A DNA stretch of 64,000 bases from Atopobiaceae bacterium (GTDB lineage Bacteria > Actinomycetota > Coriobacteriia > Coriobacteriales > Atopobiaceae): the NCBI GenBank assembly GCA_017533825.1, contig JAFWIE010000008.1:1-64000 (forward strand). The letters are read 5' to 3'. The translations under genes and the position numbers were made by a program. Of this stretch, positions 24,427 to 32,511 are shown in pieces. Positions within the stretch are counted from its first letter, which is position 1, and each line of letters begins with the position of its first letter. The notes beneath the pieces are model-generated. The model had not been told where the DNA came from. It did not search any database and saw only the letters and a program-made list of their open reading frames with translations.

Positions 24427-24835
24427 TATGCGAAATCCAAGACAATCCCGAAAGGCAGTCCCAAACAGTCCTGCGGGCAGATTCTGCCTGCCGGGAGCGC
24501 ACACGGCGAATCGGCGAGCGGTAGGTCCCCGCCGAGCCGGCAATCCCAAGGCGAAATTTGTGTCCACCCCCGGAACTAACCTGAGCCTAGAACCAGTCCC
24601 AATGGCGACCTGAGAGCCAAGCGCCAGGGCCTGCCGAAACTCGCCTGTCTCCCAAGTGGCGAGGGAATGACCGAGCATGGATAGGCTGGAAGTGTACATA
24701 GGCCCTTTCCCTCTGGGGGGCCATCTGATCGCTCTTGCAGCGAACGAGGGATGCCGTGTGTCGCCGGAACTGCCGGCGACGTCCTCATGCCGATGCTCGA
24801 GAATCGCCAGGCTGAGGGCGACGGGATGTGCCGAT
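24427..24835. other. Non-coding left end of the element with integrase-arm-like sites
   Basis: No gene is visible. Three copies of [AG]CA[AG]TCC (24442, 24455, 24465) resemble ACAATCC/ACAGTCC near the right end and could be arm sites for the integrase. Hairpins: GGCAG-ATT-CTGCC at 24476-24488 and GTCGCCGG-aactg-CCGGCGAC at 24760-24780 (8-bp perfect stem). Such structured DNA may be a transfer or replication origin, or an RNA; the sequence alone does not decide. Confidence 0.4.
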
Positions 24836-24871
24836 TCTATGACTCGGCCTCTTAGGGCCGCTTACGGCCAC
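24836..24871 (+). repeat. 36-nt element repeat, left copy
   Basis: Starts TCTATGACTCGGCCTCTTAG and continues with 10-bp units CTTAGGGCCG, CTTACGGCCA. It matches 33 of 36 positions on the minus strand at 40571-40536. Both copies point at a small helix-turn-helix gene about 95-125 nt downstream, so a common regulatory site is likely. Confidence 0.65.
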
Positions 24872-24995
24872 TTAGCGTGCCCCGCGCCGCGCGGGCGAAA
24901 CCCCTTCTGCCCTATAACCGCCTCAACCGCGGTCGCACGAGTCCCCGACAGACCCCGTGCGTCCACGATAGTCCACCTGACTGACGGAGGCGCCC

Positions 24996-25298
24996 ATGGC
25001 CCACCAGAGATACACCTTCGGATTCACGGGGGAGGACGAGACCTCCCACCGAGAGGATCGTTTCTCCCCACAAAACGAGGCTGACTACGAGAGGCTCGCG
25101 CGCATCGCCGCCGCCGAGGCCGCAGGAACCGACCTGCTGCTCGACGTGAGGGACATCGAGCTCTACGCACACGTCTCGCGCAAGACCGTGTACCGCCTGG
25201 TCAGTCGGGGCGTCCTCAGAGAGAAGCGCATCGGCCGAAACATCCGCATCAGCAAGCGCGTCCTCGACTCCGTGCTCTCGCAGGGGATCGAGGAGTAA
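24996..25298 (+). CDS. Excisionase-type helix-turn-helix protein
   Basis: 100 residues; ATG 24996 has GGAGG 5 nt upstream. Residues about 48-98 form an HTH_17/MerR-like winged helix: LLLDVRDIELYAHVSRKTVY, then a wing with EKRIGRNIRISKRVLDSVL. Proteins of this type bind attachment-site or promoter DNA in mobile elements. It is the first gene at the left end and lies behind the 36-nt repeat. It could be an excisionase or a regulator of the following genes. Confidence 0.8.
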   Translation: MAHQRYTFGFTGEDETSHREDRFSPQNEADYERLARIAAAEAAGTDLLLDVRDIELYAHVSRKTVYRLVSRGVLREKRIGRNIRISKRVLDSVLSQGIEE

Positions 25299-25455
25299 CA
25301 CCCATGTCCACCGCAGCGACGCATGCTCTCTTGATCAGCCCGTTACGACCGACCATGTGCGGCCAGCCTCCGCAGCTCAAACACACCCGGCTGGTGAAAT
25401 CGAGACGGCGTTTCGGCGGCTGGTCGAATCCACCGCAAGGTTGGAGGAGACAGTC

Positions 25456-25734
25456 ATGATCGACGAGGGCAAGAGCACGCCACTGAGCCCCATCTACGTG
25501 TGGGCAATAGCCGAGGAGTGCTTCAGCATCGCGCAGACATGCCAGCTGCTGCGCATCAACGCGCGCAGGATTAGGCAATTTGTTGCGCAAGAAAACGACC
25601 CCATGCCCTTCCGCTGCTTCCCCGGGCAGCAGAGGGGAGCATTCATCCACAAGGACGACCTGCGGGAATGGCTGCAGCGAAACACCGTGATGCTGCATGA
25701 CGAGAAGACGTTCCATGAGCCGCCAGAACCGTAG
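25456..25734 (+). CDS. Small DNA-binding-like element protein
   Basis: 92 residues from ATG 25456, which has GGAGG 8 nt upstream. An in-frame GTG at 25357 would add 33 plausible residues (IETAFRRLVESTARLEETV), so the start is uncertain. The core (AQTCQLLRINARRIRQFVAQ, then AFIHKDDLREWLQRN) resembles an HTH_17 domain with wing and terminal helix. It lies between two other DNA-binding proteins of the element. Function unknown; a regulator or accessory replication factor is possible. Confidence 0.6.
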   Translation: MIDEGKSTPLSPIYVWAIAEECFSIAQTCQLLRINARRIRQFVAQENDPMPFRCFPGQQRGAFIHKDDLREWLQRNTVMLHDEKTFHEPPEP

Positions 25735-26092
25735 GGCCAAGGGCAACGGAAAGGCGGCGGAGTACGTGAAGGTCTACCGGTTCATGACCGAGGGGATGGG
25801 TCTCCAGGGGACGCTGCTGCTCGTCTACGCCCGCATCTTCGGCTTTTGCAAGGAGACGGGCGGGTCCTTCTGGGAGAGCAGACGTGGGACCGCCGAGTTC
25901 CTGGGGATCAGCGTCCGCCAGGTCAACAGGGACATGAGGAGGCTAGAGGAGGATGGCCTCATCGAGGCGATTGGTGAGTGGAGGCTGCCGAACGGGCGGA
26001 TCTCCAAGCGCTACGAGGTGACCGAGGAGCCTGTGAAGAAGGCGCTCAGGATTGTGGCCAAGCGGCACGACCCCTCGCTTTTCGACCCATGA
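25715..26092 (+). CDS. Winged-helix protein, replication-initiator-like
   Basis: 125 residues from ATG 25715 (GAGAAG upstream), overlapping the previous gene by 20 nt. The segment FWESRRGTAEFLGISVRQVN and DMRRLEEDGLIEAIGEWRLP is a winged helix of the kind found at the N-terminus of plasmid and phage replication initiators (RepA_N / replisome-organiser style). The stop overlaps the first of four palindromic iteron-like repeats. By position it is the best candidate to bind them, either as initiator or as repressor. Confidence 0.6.
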   Translation: MSRQNRRAKGNGKAAEYVKVYRFMTEGMGLQGTLLLVYARIFGFCKETGGSFWESRRGTAEFLGISVRQVNRDMRRLEEDGLIEAIGEWRLPNGRISKRYEVTEEPVKKALRIVAKRHDPSLFDP

Positions 26093-26189
26093 CACGACGT
26101 CATGGGGGAGACCCCCACGGGTGACACGATGTCACCCGAGCGACCCGGCTCGCATGACAGCGTGTCCCACCCGACATGACACGGTGTCA
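26090..26189. repeat. Four iteron-like palindromes TGACACGRYGTCA
   Basis: Copies at 26090-26102, 26122-26134, 26155-26167 (degenerate) and 26177-26189, spaced 32, 33 and 22 bp, i.e. close to whole helical turns. Each is a 13-bp palindrome with TGACA/TGTCA arms. They follow directly on the winged-helix gene. Iterons of a replication origin or operators of a small regulator are both possible. Confidence 0.65.
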
Positions 26190-26215
26190 CCCAATAGGAA
26201 AGGAAGGATACGAAA

Positions 26216-26431
26216 ATGGAGATAGGAAAGGAACGCGCGGGCGCGGGCGCGCGAGAGGACGGGCTCGGGAGGCGGAGGTCCGTGGACGTCGAGACCATAT
26301 TTGGCGACATCAAGCGCAACTGGGGCTTCAGGCGGTTCCTCCTGCGGGGCCTCGAGAAGGTCGACCACGAGATGCGGATGGTCGCGATGGGCCACAACAC
26401 TAGGAAGATGGCCTACGCCCTGGGGGTGTAG
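26216..26431 (+). pseudogene. C-terminal remnant of an IS1182-like transposase
   Basis: 71 codons. VETIFGDIKRNWGFRRFLLR followed by GLEKV and MVAMGHNTRKMA is the last part of the DDE domain of IS1182/IS5-type transposases (catalytic Glu in VETIF). The N-terminal two thirds are absent here; an N-terminal piece of the same kind of transposase lies at 34622-35035. The alpha-glucoside operon lies between the two remnants. Confidence 0.75.
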
Positions 26432-26455
26432 GCGCGCCCGCCCTTTGCGCAAAAC

Positions 26456-26497
26456 GTCGGCCCGCAACCACAGCCGATTCTGTGGTTGCGGGCCGAC
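26456..26497. terminator. 18-bp hairpin ending the alpha-glucoside operon
   Basis: Perfect 18-bp stem (26456-26473 with 26480-26497) and a 6-nt loop. On the minus strand it is followed by GTTTTGC, so it terminates the operon 76 nt after the ATPase stop. It could also be part of the IS end. Confidence 0.75.
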
Positions 26498-26572
26498 TGT
26501 CCAGAGACTTTTGATACGGCCCCCCTCATTACAACGTACTTACGCCGCAGGCCCCCTATCGTCTCGCTACGC

Positions 26573-27784
26573 TCAGAACTCCAGATTGGTGCCCTGCTCG
26601 TCCTTTGAGAACATATGGATGACGTTGCCGGCGAAGGTGTACTCCACCTTGGCACCTGCGAAGAAGTGGTCCTGATAGGGGCCCTCGATCTCGGTCGTGG
26701 GCACGATGACGATGACATCCTGCCCGAGCGAGTCAAGATGCACGTGAACCGAGGAGCCCATCATCTCGGACACGTCGACCGTGCCGACCAGCGTGGCGGC
26801 GTCACCCGAGGCAAGGGAGATGTGCTCGGGACGGATGCCGAGCGTGATGGGCTGCGAGGTCACGTCATGGGCAGCCAGTCGCGCCTGCTTCTCGGCACTG
26901 GGCACCACAACGGCATCGCCCACGCGCACGCTGTAGGCATCGCGGTCGCGCACCAGCTCGGCATCGAAGAAGTTCATTTGAGGCACGCCTATGAAGCCTG
27001 CCACAAAGAGGTTGGACGGATGCTCGAAGACCTCCTGCGGCGTACCGACCTGTTGGACCTCGCCGTCCTTCATGATGACGATGCGATCGCCGAGCGTCAT
27101 GGCCTCGGTCTGGTCGTGCGTGACGTAGATGAACGTGGAGTTGATGCGCTGGCGCAGCTTGATGATCTCGGCGCGCATCTGGTTGCGCAGCTTGGCGTCG
27201 AGGTTGGACAGCGGCTCGTCCATGAGCAGGACCTTCGGCTCGCGCACGATGGCACGCCCGATGGCCACGCGCTGGCGCTGGCCGCCGGAAAGCGCCTTGG
27301 GCTTGCGGTCGAGAAACTCTGTGATGCCAAGCGTCTCGGCAGCCTCGTTGACCCGGGCATCGATCGCCTGCTTGTCCATCTTGCGCAGCTTGAGCGGGAA
27401 GGCGAGGTTGTCGCGCACCGTCATGTGAGGGTACAGGGCGTAGCTCTGGAAGACCATGGCGATGTCGCGGTCCTTCGGGGCAACGTCGTTCATGAGCTGG
27501 CCGTCGATGTACAGCTCGCCGTCGGTGATCTCCTCGAGGCCGGCGACCATGCGCAGCGTGGTAGACTTGCCGCAGCCAGAGGGACCGACGAACACCACGA
27601 ACTCGCGGTCGGCGATGTCGAGGTTGAAGTCGGGCACGGCAAGGACGCCCTCGTCGGTAATGCGCAGGCTTGAGGCCTTGCGGGCGCCGTCGTCTGCCTT
27701 CTTGCGGCCAAAGAGGCCCTTCTTGGACGTGCGCTCGCTGTTGGGATAGACCTTCTTTATGTGTCTGAGGCTAACTTCTGCCAT
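26573..27784 (-). CDS. Sugar ABC transporter ATP-binding protein (MsmK/MalK type)
   Basis: 403 residues from ATG 27784; the frame is open 15 codons further but GGAAGGA fits this start. Walker A is GPSGCGKST, the signature LSGGQRQR, Walker B VLLMDEPLSNLD, and the switch His is in TFIYVTHDQ. An insert near residues 13-40 (SERTSKKGLFGRKK) is unusual. The C-terminal OB-like domain marks the MalK/UgpC/MsmK group. It powers the two permeases encoded upstream. In many relatives this ATPase serves several sugar transporters. Confidence 0.92.
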   Translation of the reverse strand: MAEVSLRHIKKVYPNSERTSKKGLFGRKKADDGARKASSLRITDEGVLAVPDFNLDIADREFVVFVGPSGCGKSTTLRMVAGLEEITDGELYIDGQLMNDVAPKDRDIAMVFQSYALYPHMTVRDNLAFPLKLRKMDKQAIDARVNEAAETLGITEFLDRKPKALSGGQRQRVAIGRAIVREPKVLLMDEPLSNLDAKLRNQMRAEIIKLRQRINSTFIYVTHDQTEAMTLGDRIVIMKDGEVQQVGTPQEVFEHPSNLFVAGFIGVPQMNFFDAELVRDRDAYSVRVGDAVVVPSAEKQARLAAHDVTSQPITLGIRPEHISLASGDAATLVGTVDVSEMMGSSVHVHLDSLGQDVIVIVPTTEIEGPYQDHFFAGAKVEYTFAGNVIHMFSKDEQGTNLEF

Positions 27785-27800
27785 TGTTCTTTCGTCCTTC

Positions 27801-28661
27801 CTAGCCCTTGACCGCGCCTGCCGCGACACCCTTGATGATGTGTTTCTGGCACGCCAGGTAGAAGATGATGACTGGAATGATGGACAGCAGGATCAGCGCC
27901 ATCGTGGCACCAAGATCCACCGTGCCATAGCTGCCCTTGAGGTACTGGATGTGGATGGGGATGGTCCGATACTTGTTGATGTCAAGCACGAGCACCGGCA
28001 GCAGGTAGTCGTTCCACACCCACATGATCTCGAGGATGCCCACGCTGATAAGGGTAGGCTTGAGCATGGGAAGCACGACGCTGAAGAAGGTGCGCACGGG
28101 TCCGCATCCGTCGATGGCGGCCGCCTCCTCGATCTCAAGAGGGATGGACTTGACAAAGCCCACAAACATGAAGATGGCCAGTCCCGCACCAAAGCCGAGG
28201 TATACGATTGGAATGGTCCAGGGCGTGTTGAGCTTCAGAACATCAGCGGTCTTGGAGAGCGTGAACATCACCATTTGGAAGGGCACCACCATGGAGAACA
28301 CGCACAGGAAGTAGATGGCCTTGCAGAACAGCGAGTCCACGCGAGCGATGTACCAGGCGGCCATAGAGCAGAACACCAGGATGAGTCCGGTCGAGAGCAC
28401 CGTGATGACCACGCTATAGAGAACCGAGCTCTTGAAGGGATAGTTGCCAAAGGTCATGCCCTTGACGAAGTTGGCCATCCCCGCCCAGCTCTCGCTGGTG
28501 GGCAAAGCGAACGTGTCCGTCTTGACGAAGGTGTTGAGCTTGAACGAATTGATGACCACGGCCACCACGGGCAGCACCCACAGTATGCAGATGGCCGCAA
28601 GCACAACTGACAGGATCGCCTTGTTGCGGCGCTCGGCCGCCAACGTCTGCTGTTTGTCCAT
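27801..28661 (-). CDS. Sugar ABC transporter permease (MalG type)
   Basis: 286 residues with six predicted membrane helices; the ATPase-coupling EAA loop reads EIEEAAAIDGCGPVRTFFSV. The start ATG 28661 shares its A with the stop of the upstream permease (TAATG), so the two are translationally coupled; GGAGG lies just before. It ends 16 nt before the ATPase gene. It forms the transmembrane channel with the MalF-type partner. Confidence 0.92.
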   Translation of the reverse strand: MDKQQTLAAERRNKAILSVVLAAICILWVLPVVAVVINSFKLNTFVKTDTFALPTSESWAGMANFVKGMTFGNYPFKSSVLYSVVITVLSTGLILVFCSMAAWYIARVDSLFCKAIYFLCVFSMVVPFQMVMFTLSKTADVLKLNTPWTIPIVYLGFGAGLAIFMFVGFVKSIPLEIEEAAAIDGCGPVRTFFSVVLPMLKPTLISVGILEIMWVWNDYLLPVLVLDINKYRTIPIHIQYLKGSYGTVDLGATMALILLSIIPVIIFYLACQKHIIKGVAAGAVKG

Positions 28662-29563
28662 TACTGCTGCACCTCCCTCTTGCGCGTGTAGGCGAGCTGC
28701 GCCAGGCCCAACCCCGCAACCAGGACAAAGAAGATCACGGCCTTGGCCTGGGCGGTGCCACGCGCCGCGGTGCTCGAGTTGTAGAAGGTGTTGTAGATGT
28801 TGAGGGCCAGCATCTCGGTCGTGTTGATGGTGGACCCGTCCGGCTGGATGAGATAGGGCAGGCCTCCCGTCAGCGCCAGGTTCTGGTCGAACAGCTTGAA
28901 GCCGTTGGTGAGCGACAGGAAGGTGCAGATGGTGATCGAGGGCATGACATTGGGAATGATCACCCTGAAGAGCGTCTGCCACTTGGTGGCCCCGTCGATC
29001 TTGGCCGCCTCGATCATGTCCTCGGGCACCGCCTGGAGTCCGGCGATGTAGATGATCATCATATAGCCGATCTGCTGCCAGCACATCAGGATGATCAGTC
29101 CCCAGAAGCCGTACTTGGTCTCCAGCAGGATCGAGGTGTCATAGTGCGAGAGAATGCCATCAAAGATCATCGACCAGATGTAGCCCAGCACAATGCCACC
29201 GATGAGGTTGGGCATGAAGAAGACCGTGCGGTACAGGTTGGACCCGCGGATACCCTGCGTGAGGGCATAGGCCACCGCAAAGGCAAAGACGTTGATGAGC
29301 ACGAGGCTCACCACGGCGGTGGCTGCGGTGTACCAGAACGAGTGCTGGAAGCTTGGGTCGGCCAGTGCCGCCTGGTAGTTGGAGATTCCGACGAAGGTGG
29401 CGTCAGAGGTGATGCGGAACTTGCAGAACGACAGACAGATACCCTGGATGAAAGGCCAGACGAACCCGATCGTGAAGGCAGCCACCACCGGCCCCAAGAA
29501 GAGCCACGCCCAACGTCTGGTGGCCTGCGTCTGCGAGTTGCCTCGGCCGATCTTCTTGCTCAT
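28661..29563 (-). CDS. Sugar ABC transporter permease (MalF type)
   Basis: 300 residues from ATG 29563, with AAGGAGG upstream; a longer frame is not needed. Six helices and the EAA loop DMIEAAKIDGATKWQTLFRV. Partner of the following MalG-type permease. A strong hairpin at 29688-29718 separates it from the binding-protein gene, as often seen where the binding protein is made in excess. Confidence 0.92.
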   Translation of the reverse strand: MSKKIGRGNSQTQATRRWAWLFLGPVVAAFTIGFVWPFIQGICLSFCKFRITSDATFVGISNYQAALADPSFQHSFWYTAATAVVSLVLINVFAFAVAYALTQGIRGSNLYRTVFFMPNLIGGIVLGYIWSMIFDGILSHYDTSILLETKYGFWGLIILMCWQQIGYMMIIYIAGLQAVPEDMIEAAKIDGATKWQTLFRVIIPNVMPSITICTFLSLTNGFKLFDQNLALTGGLPYLIQPDGSTINTTEMLALNIYNTFYNSSTAARGTAQAKAVIFFVLVAGLGLAQLAYTRKREVQQ

Positions 29564-29687
29564 GCCCGTTCCTCCTTTCTGTGGGAATGTTCCGGTGCCA
29601 TAGGGACGCAAGGACGCATGTGGTCGAGCCCCCCGCCATGGCGTACCATGCGCGGGAGCCTAGCCACGTGTGTATGTGAACCGATCT

Positions 29688-29718
29688 GGGCCGGGGTGGT
29701 CTCATGCAACCCCGGCCC
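29688..29718 (-). terminator. Attenuator or mRNA-stabilising hairpin behind the binding-protein gene
   Basis: GGGCCGGGGT at 29688-29697 pairs with ACCCCGGCCC at 29709-29718 across an 11-nt loop. It lies 21 nt past the binding-protein stop. There is no T tract on the minus strand, which favours 3' end protection over full termination. Confidence 0.6.
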
Positions 29719-29738
29719 GAGGATGCGAAGGCACGACA

Positions 29739-31043
29739 TTAGGCGTTGGCCTTCTTGTACTGGGTGGCCCAGCCATCGACGAAAGCGGTCCGGACGTCTG
29801 CCCAGGTCTTGTCAGACGGATTGGCGTTGTAGGCGTTAAGGGCGCTCACGAGGGCAGCACGGTAATCGTCCACGTTGGGCTGGTAGTTGGTGGCCCAGTC
29901 CATCACGTAGCAGCCGTTGGAGGTGTAGTCGGCGGCGTCGTTGAGGAAACCGTTGGTGGACTCGGCGGCGTTGTTGTAGGGCATGATGCCCAGCTGCTCG
30001 ACGAGCAGCGCGGACGCGTCGGGGTCGGTCACCAGCCAGACCATGAAGTCGATGGTGGCCTGCTGATCGGCCTCGGAGGCGTTGGCGTTCACGGCCCAGC
30101 AGTTCTCGGTGCCACAGTTCAGGCCGGCCTTCTCCTCGCCGTCTACGCCGCAATAGTACGGGAGCATATGGATGTTCGGCTGAGCTGCCGCGAGGTCGGC
30201 GTAGTCCCAGGAGCCCGTGAAGAAGAAGCAGGCCTTGCCATCCTTGAACTGCTGCGCGGGGTCATGGCCACCAGTGGCCAGCGTCTTGGGCTCCACCGTG
30301 GAGTTGTTGATGGCCAGGTCGTACAGCTTCTTGTAGTTCTCGACATAGGTGCCCTTGATGGTGGCGGGGCACTCGTCCCAACCGCCGTCATCGCGCTCCT
30401 CGTAGAAGTAGTCGAGGTTGGCAAGGTGTCCGGTCACGCGCCAGCTGGACGAGTCGTCCATGTCGGTGGCAACAAAGGCATCAAAGCCCAGCTCGTCGGC
30501 GCGTTCGTGGATGTCGGTAACCACGGCCTCGAGGCTTGCGAAGTCCTTGATGTCAGCGATGTCGTGGCCGGCCTTTGCGATGAGGTCGGCGTTGGCGACG
30601 ATGCCGTAGCACTCGTAGCAGTAGCCCATGGAGACGAGCTTGCCGCTCTCGTCATACAGGTTGTAGGCATCGGTGTTGAGCTCCGACTCGATGGCCGTGC
30701 CCTTGAGGTCCAGTGCGAAGCCGCCCCACTCCTTGACGCCGGCGGCATTGCCGATGACGAACATGGTCGGCGCGTCGGTCTTGTCCATCTCGGAGGTGAG
30801 GGTCTGGCTATAGGTTCCCGACGCAGCGGTCACGATCTTGGGCTCGATGCCCTTGGCCTCCTTGTACATGTCCTTGATGGTCTGGAGGGTCTCGTCGAGC
30901 TCTGGCTTGAAGTTGAGCCAGTACACCTTGCCGGCAGCGGCGTTACCGCCACCCTCGCCTGCGCCACCGCATGCTGCAAGAGCGGCGGCCACGATTCCGG
31001 CCGCACCAAGGAACGAACGACGGGTAATATTGTTGCTTGCCAT
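29739..31043 (-). CDS. Sugar ABC transporter substrate-binding lipoprotein
   Basis: 434 residues from ATG 31043 (AGGAG 8 nt upstream). It has a twin-Arg-like start (NNITRRSFLGAAG), a lipobox ending LAACGG, and a family 1 extracellular sugar-binding fold (VYWLNFKPELDETLQTIKDM near the mature N-terminus). It captures an oligosaccharide outside the membrane and hands it to the MalFG-type permeases. With a GH13 glucosidase in the same cluster, alpha-glucosides such as isomalto- or malto-oligosaccharides are likely. Confidence 0.9.
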   Translation of the reverse strand: MASNNITRRSFLGAAGIVAAALAACGGAGEGGGNAAAGKVYWLNFKPELDETLQTIKDMYKEAKGIEPKIVTAASGTYSQTLTSEMDKTDAPTMFVIGNAAGVKEWGGFALDLKGTAIESELNTDAYNLYDESGKLVSMGYCYECYGIVANADLIAKAGHDIADIKDFASLEAVVTDIHERADELGFDAFVATDMDDSSSWRVTGHLANLDYFYEERDDGGWDECPATIKGTYVENYKKLYDLAINNSTVEPKTLATGGHDPAQQFKDGKACFFFTGSWDYADLAAAQPNIHMLPYYCGVDGEEKAGLNCGTENCWAVNANASEADQQATIDFMVWLVTDPDASALLVEQLGIMPYNNAAESTNGFLNDAADYTSNGCYVMDWATNYQPNVDDYRAALVSALNAYNANPSDKTWADVRTAFVDGWATQYKKANA

Positions 31044-31154
31044 GAGGGTTCTCCTATCCTGTGTTGCCCAACACATGAACTTACTTGTGGCTGTCTTGGC
31101 GCGTCCGGGGCTGTTGCAGCAGCCTCGTACGCGTCCCTTTTCGGACGCTTTGAC

Positions 31155-32171
31155 CTAGCTCCTCGCCTTTCCCAGGGTCTCTCCTTCCCTGAGGCTTGTC
31201 TCCAACCGCACATGCCGGTTGGGTGCCGTGCCTTTGATGACATCCAACAGGGTCTTGAATGCCTCCTCTCCCAATGTCTCCTGCGGTTGTACCAGCGTGG
31301 TGAGCGTGGGTATCGTGTACTGCGAGATCTCGATGCCGTCGATGGCGACGACCGAGCACGCCCCCGGCACACTGAACCCCACGTTATGCAAGGCCTTCAT
31401 GGCGGCAATGGCCATGGAATCCGCTACGGCAAAAATGGCGGTGATATCGGGACGTTCCCCGAGCGCAGCCAAGGTGCGCGCGTAGGCGGCACTCATGGTG
31501 AAGTCCACGGTCTCGAGCACGAGGTCCTCGTCAAGGGGTATGCCCGCATCGACAAGCGCCTGACGGTAACCGGCATAGCGCAGCTCGCTGATCGAGTGGT
31601 CGCGCACGCTGTCCAACAGCACCGCAATCTTGGTATGCCCATGGTCTATGAGCAGCTTGGTGGCCTTATAGCCCTCGGCATAGTCATCGATGGAGACAGA
31701 CGAGTAGACGCTCTTGTCAAGGTCTCCGAACTGATTGGTGTTGGTGCAGCACACGAAGGGGATGCCGATGGCGTCCCCCTCGGCACGGCTGTAGTCGAAG
31801 CGGCCGCCAAGGAAGATGAGGCCCTTCAGGCGCTTTGAGCGCACGAGGGTCGCGCCGGAGGAGACCTCGTCCGCCCCCACGGGTATCTGGTGCAGGACCA
31901 TGGTGTAGCCCGCCTCCTCGCACCGCTCTTCGATGGTGCGGATGATGGGGGTGTAGAAGGGGTTCACTGCGCCACGAACGACCAGCCCGATGGTGTCCGC
32001 AGGTGCCATGACAAGATCACGCGCGCTGTTGTTGGGAACGTAATGCAGCTTTTCCACGGCCTCGAGCACGCGGGCACGCGTCTCTGGGCTCACGTCGGGA
32101 TGGTTGTTGAGCACTCGCGACACCGTGCTCACCGCAACGCCGCAGTAGGCGGCTACATCCTTGATGGTCAT
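31155..32171 (-). CDS. LacI-family repressor of the alpha-glucoside genes
   Basis: 338 residues from ATG 32171 (GGAGG 5 nt upstream); in-frame codons further upstream run through the palindrome and operators and are rejected. MTIKDVAAYCGVAVSTVSRV is the HTH and YVPNNSARDL the hinge. The effector domain ends in an LVQPQETLGEEAF block typical of the family. Four AACGTT-centred operators lie around its own promoter and the glucosidase promoter, so it should repress both and respond to the imported sugar. Confidence 0.9.
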   Translation of the reverse strand: MTIKDVAAYCGVAVSTVSRVLNNHPDVSPETRARVLEAVEKLHYVPNNSARDLVMAPADTIGLVVRGAVNPFYTPIIRTIEERCEEAGYTMVLHQIPVGADEVSSGATLVRSKRLKGLIFLGGRFDYSRAEGDAIGIPFVCCTNTNQFGDLDKSVYSSVSIDDYAEGYKATKLLIDHGHTKIAVLLDSVRDHSISELRYAGYRQALVDAGIPLDEDLVLETVDFTMSAAYARTLAALGERPDITAIFAVADSMAIAAMKALHNVGFSVPGACSVVAIDGIEISQYTIPTLTTLVQPQETLGEEAFKTLLDVIKGTAPNRHVRLETSLREGETLGKARS

Positions 32172-32208
32172 GCGTCCTCCCCTCACAGCTTGCGTGGCTT
32201 CTCTTCTT

Positions 32209-32291
32209 GGAAACGTTTCTGGTAACGTTTCCAACACCGTTATAGCACCTGTCACGGGAGTTGGCACTGACAATCTGGAAACGTTTCCAGA
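32209..32291. promoter_or_regulatory. Promoter and three LacI-type operators of the repressor gene
   Basis: GGAAACGTTTCT (32209-32220), GGTAACGTTTCC (32221-32232) and the perfect 18-bp palindrome TCTGGAAACGTTTCCAGA (32274-32291). A minus-strand -10 box TATAAC (plus 32239-32244) with TGCCAA 16 bp upstream lies between them, so operators flank the promoter and DNA looping is possible. Confidence 0.7.
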
Positions 32292-32431
32292 AATGCGTCG
32301 GCGAGCGAGGCCTTTTCCCGAGCGAACGGCAGTGGGCTCGCCCGTCGGGTGGAACATGTCCCGGCATCTGACACAGGTAGGGAAGGTAGCGTGCGCTGGG
32401 GGCATACCTTTTTGCCCAGCCGACACATGCG

Positions 32432-32495
32432 GGGAAACTAGGGGACACGCCCTTTTTGCCCAGCTGGGCAAAAAGGGCGTGTCCCCTAGTTTCCC
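32432..32495. repeat. 64-bp perfect palindrome
   Basis: Arms 32432-32463 and 32464-32495 are exact reverse complements with no spacer; the arm reads GGGAAACTAGGGGACACGCC then CTTTTTGCCCAG. It follows the glucosidase stop by 16 nt and could end that transcript, but such a long uninterrupted palindrome looks more like a mobile repeat. A single arm recurs at 34447-34475. The rest of the gap 32172-32511 contains only the operators. Confidence 0.85.
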
Positions 32496-32511
32496 TAGTG
32501 TATGCCTGCCT

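Noticed and set aside
24421..24995. A tRNA gene or CRISPR array at the element's left end
   Set aside because: No cloverleaf or regularly spaced repeat-spacer pattern was found here or elsewhere in the window.
25304..25459. A 51-codon frame (from ATG 25304) between two element genes
   Set aside because: It overlaps the plausible upstream extension of the next gene, and its composition is not protein-like; kept only as an alternative.
29670..31838. A 722-codon plus-strand frame opposite the binding protein and LacI genes
   Set aside because: Both opposite-strand genes have convincing domains and starts; the long frame has no domain and spans two genes.
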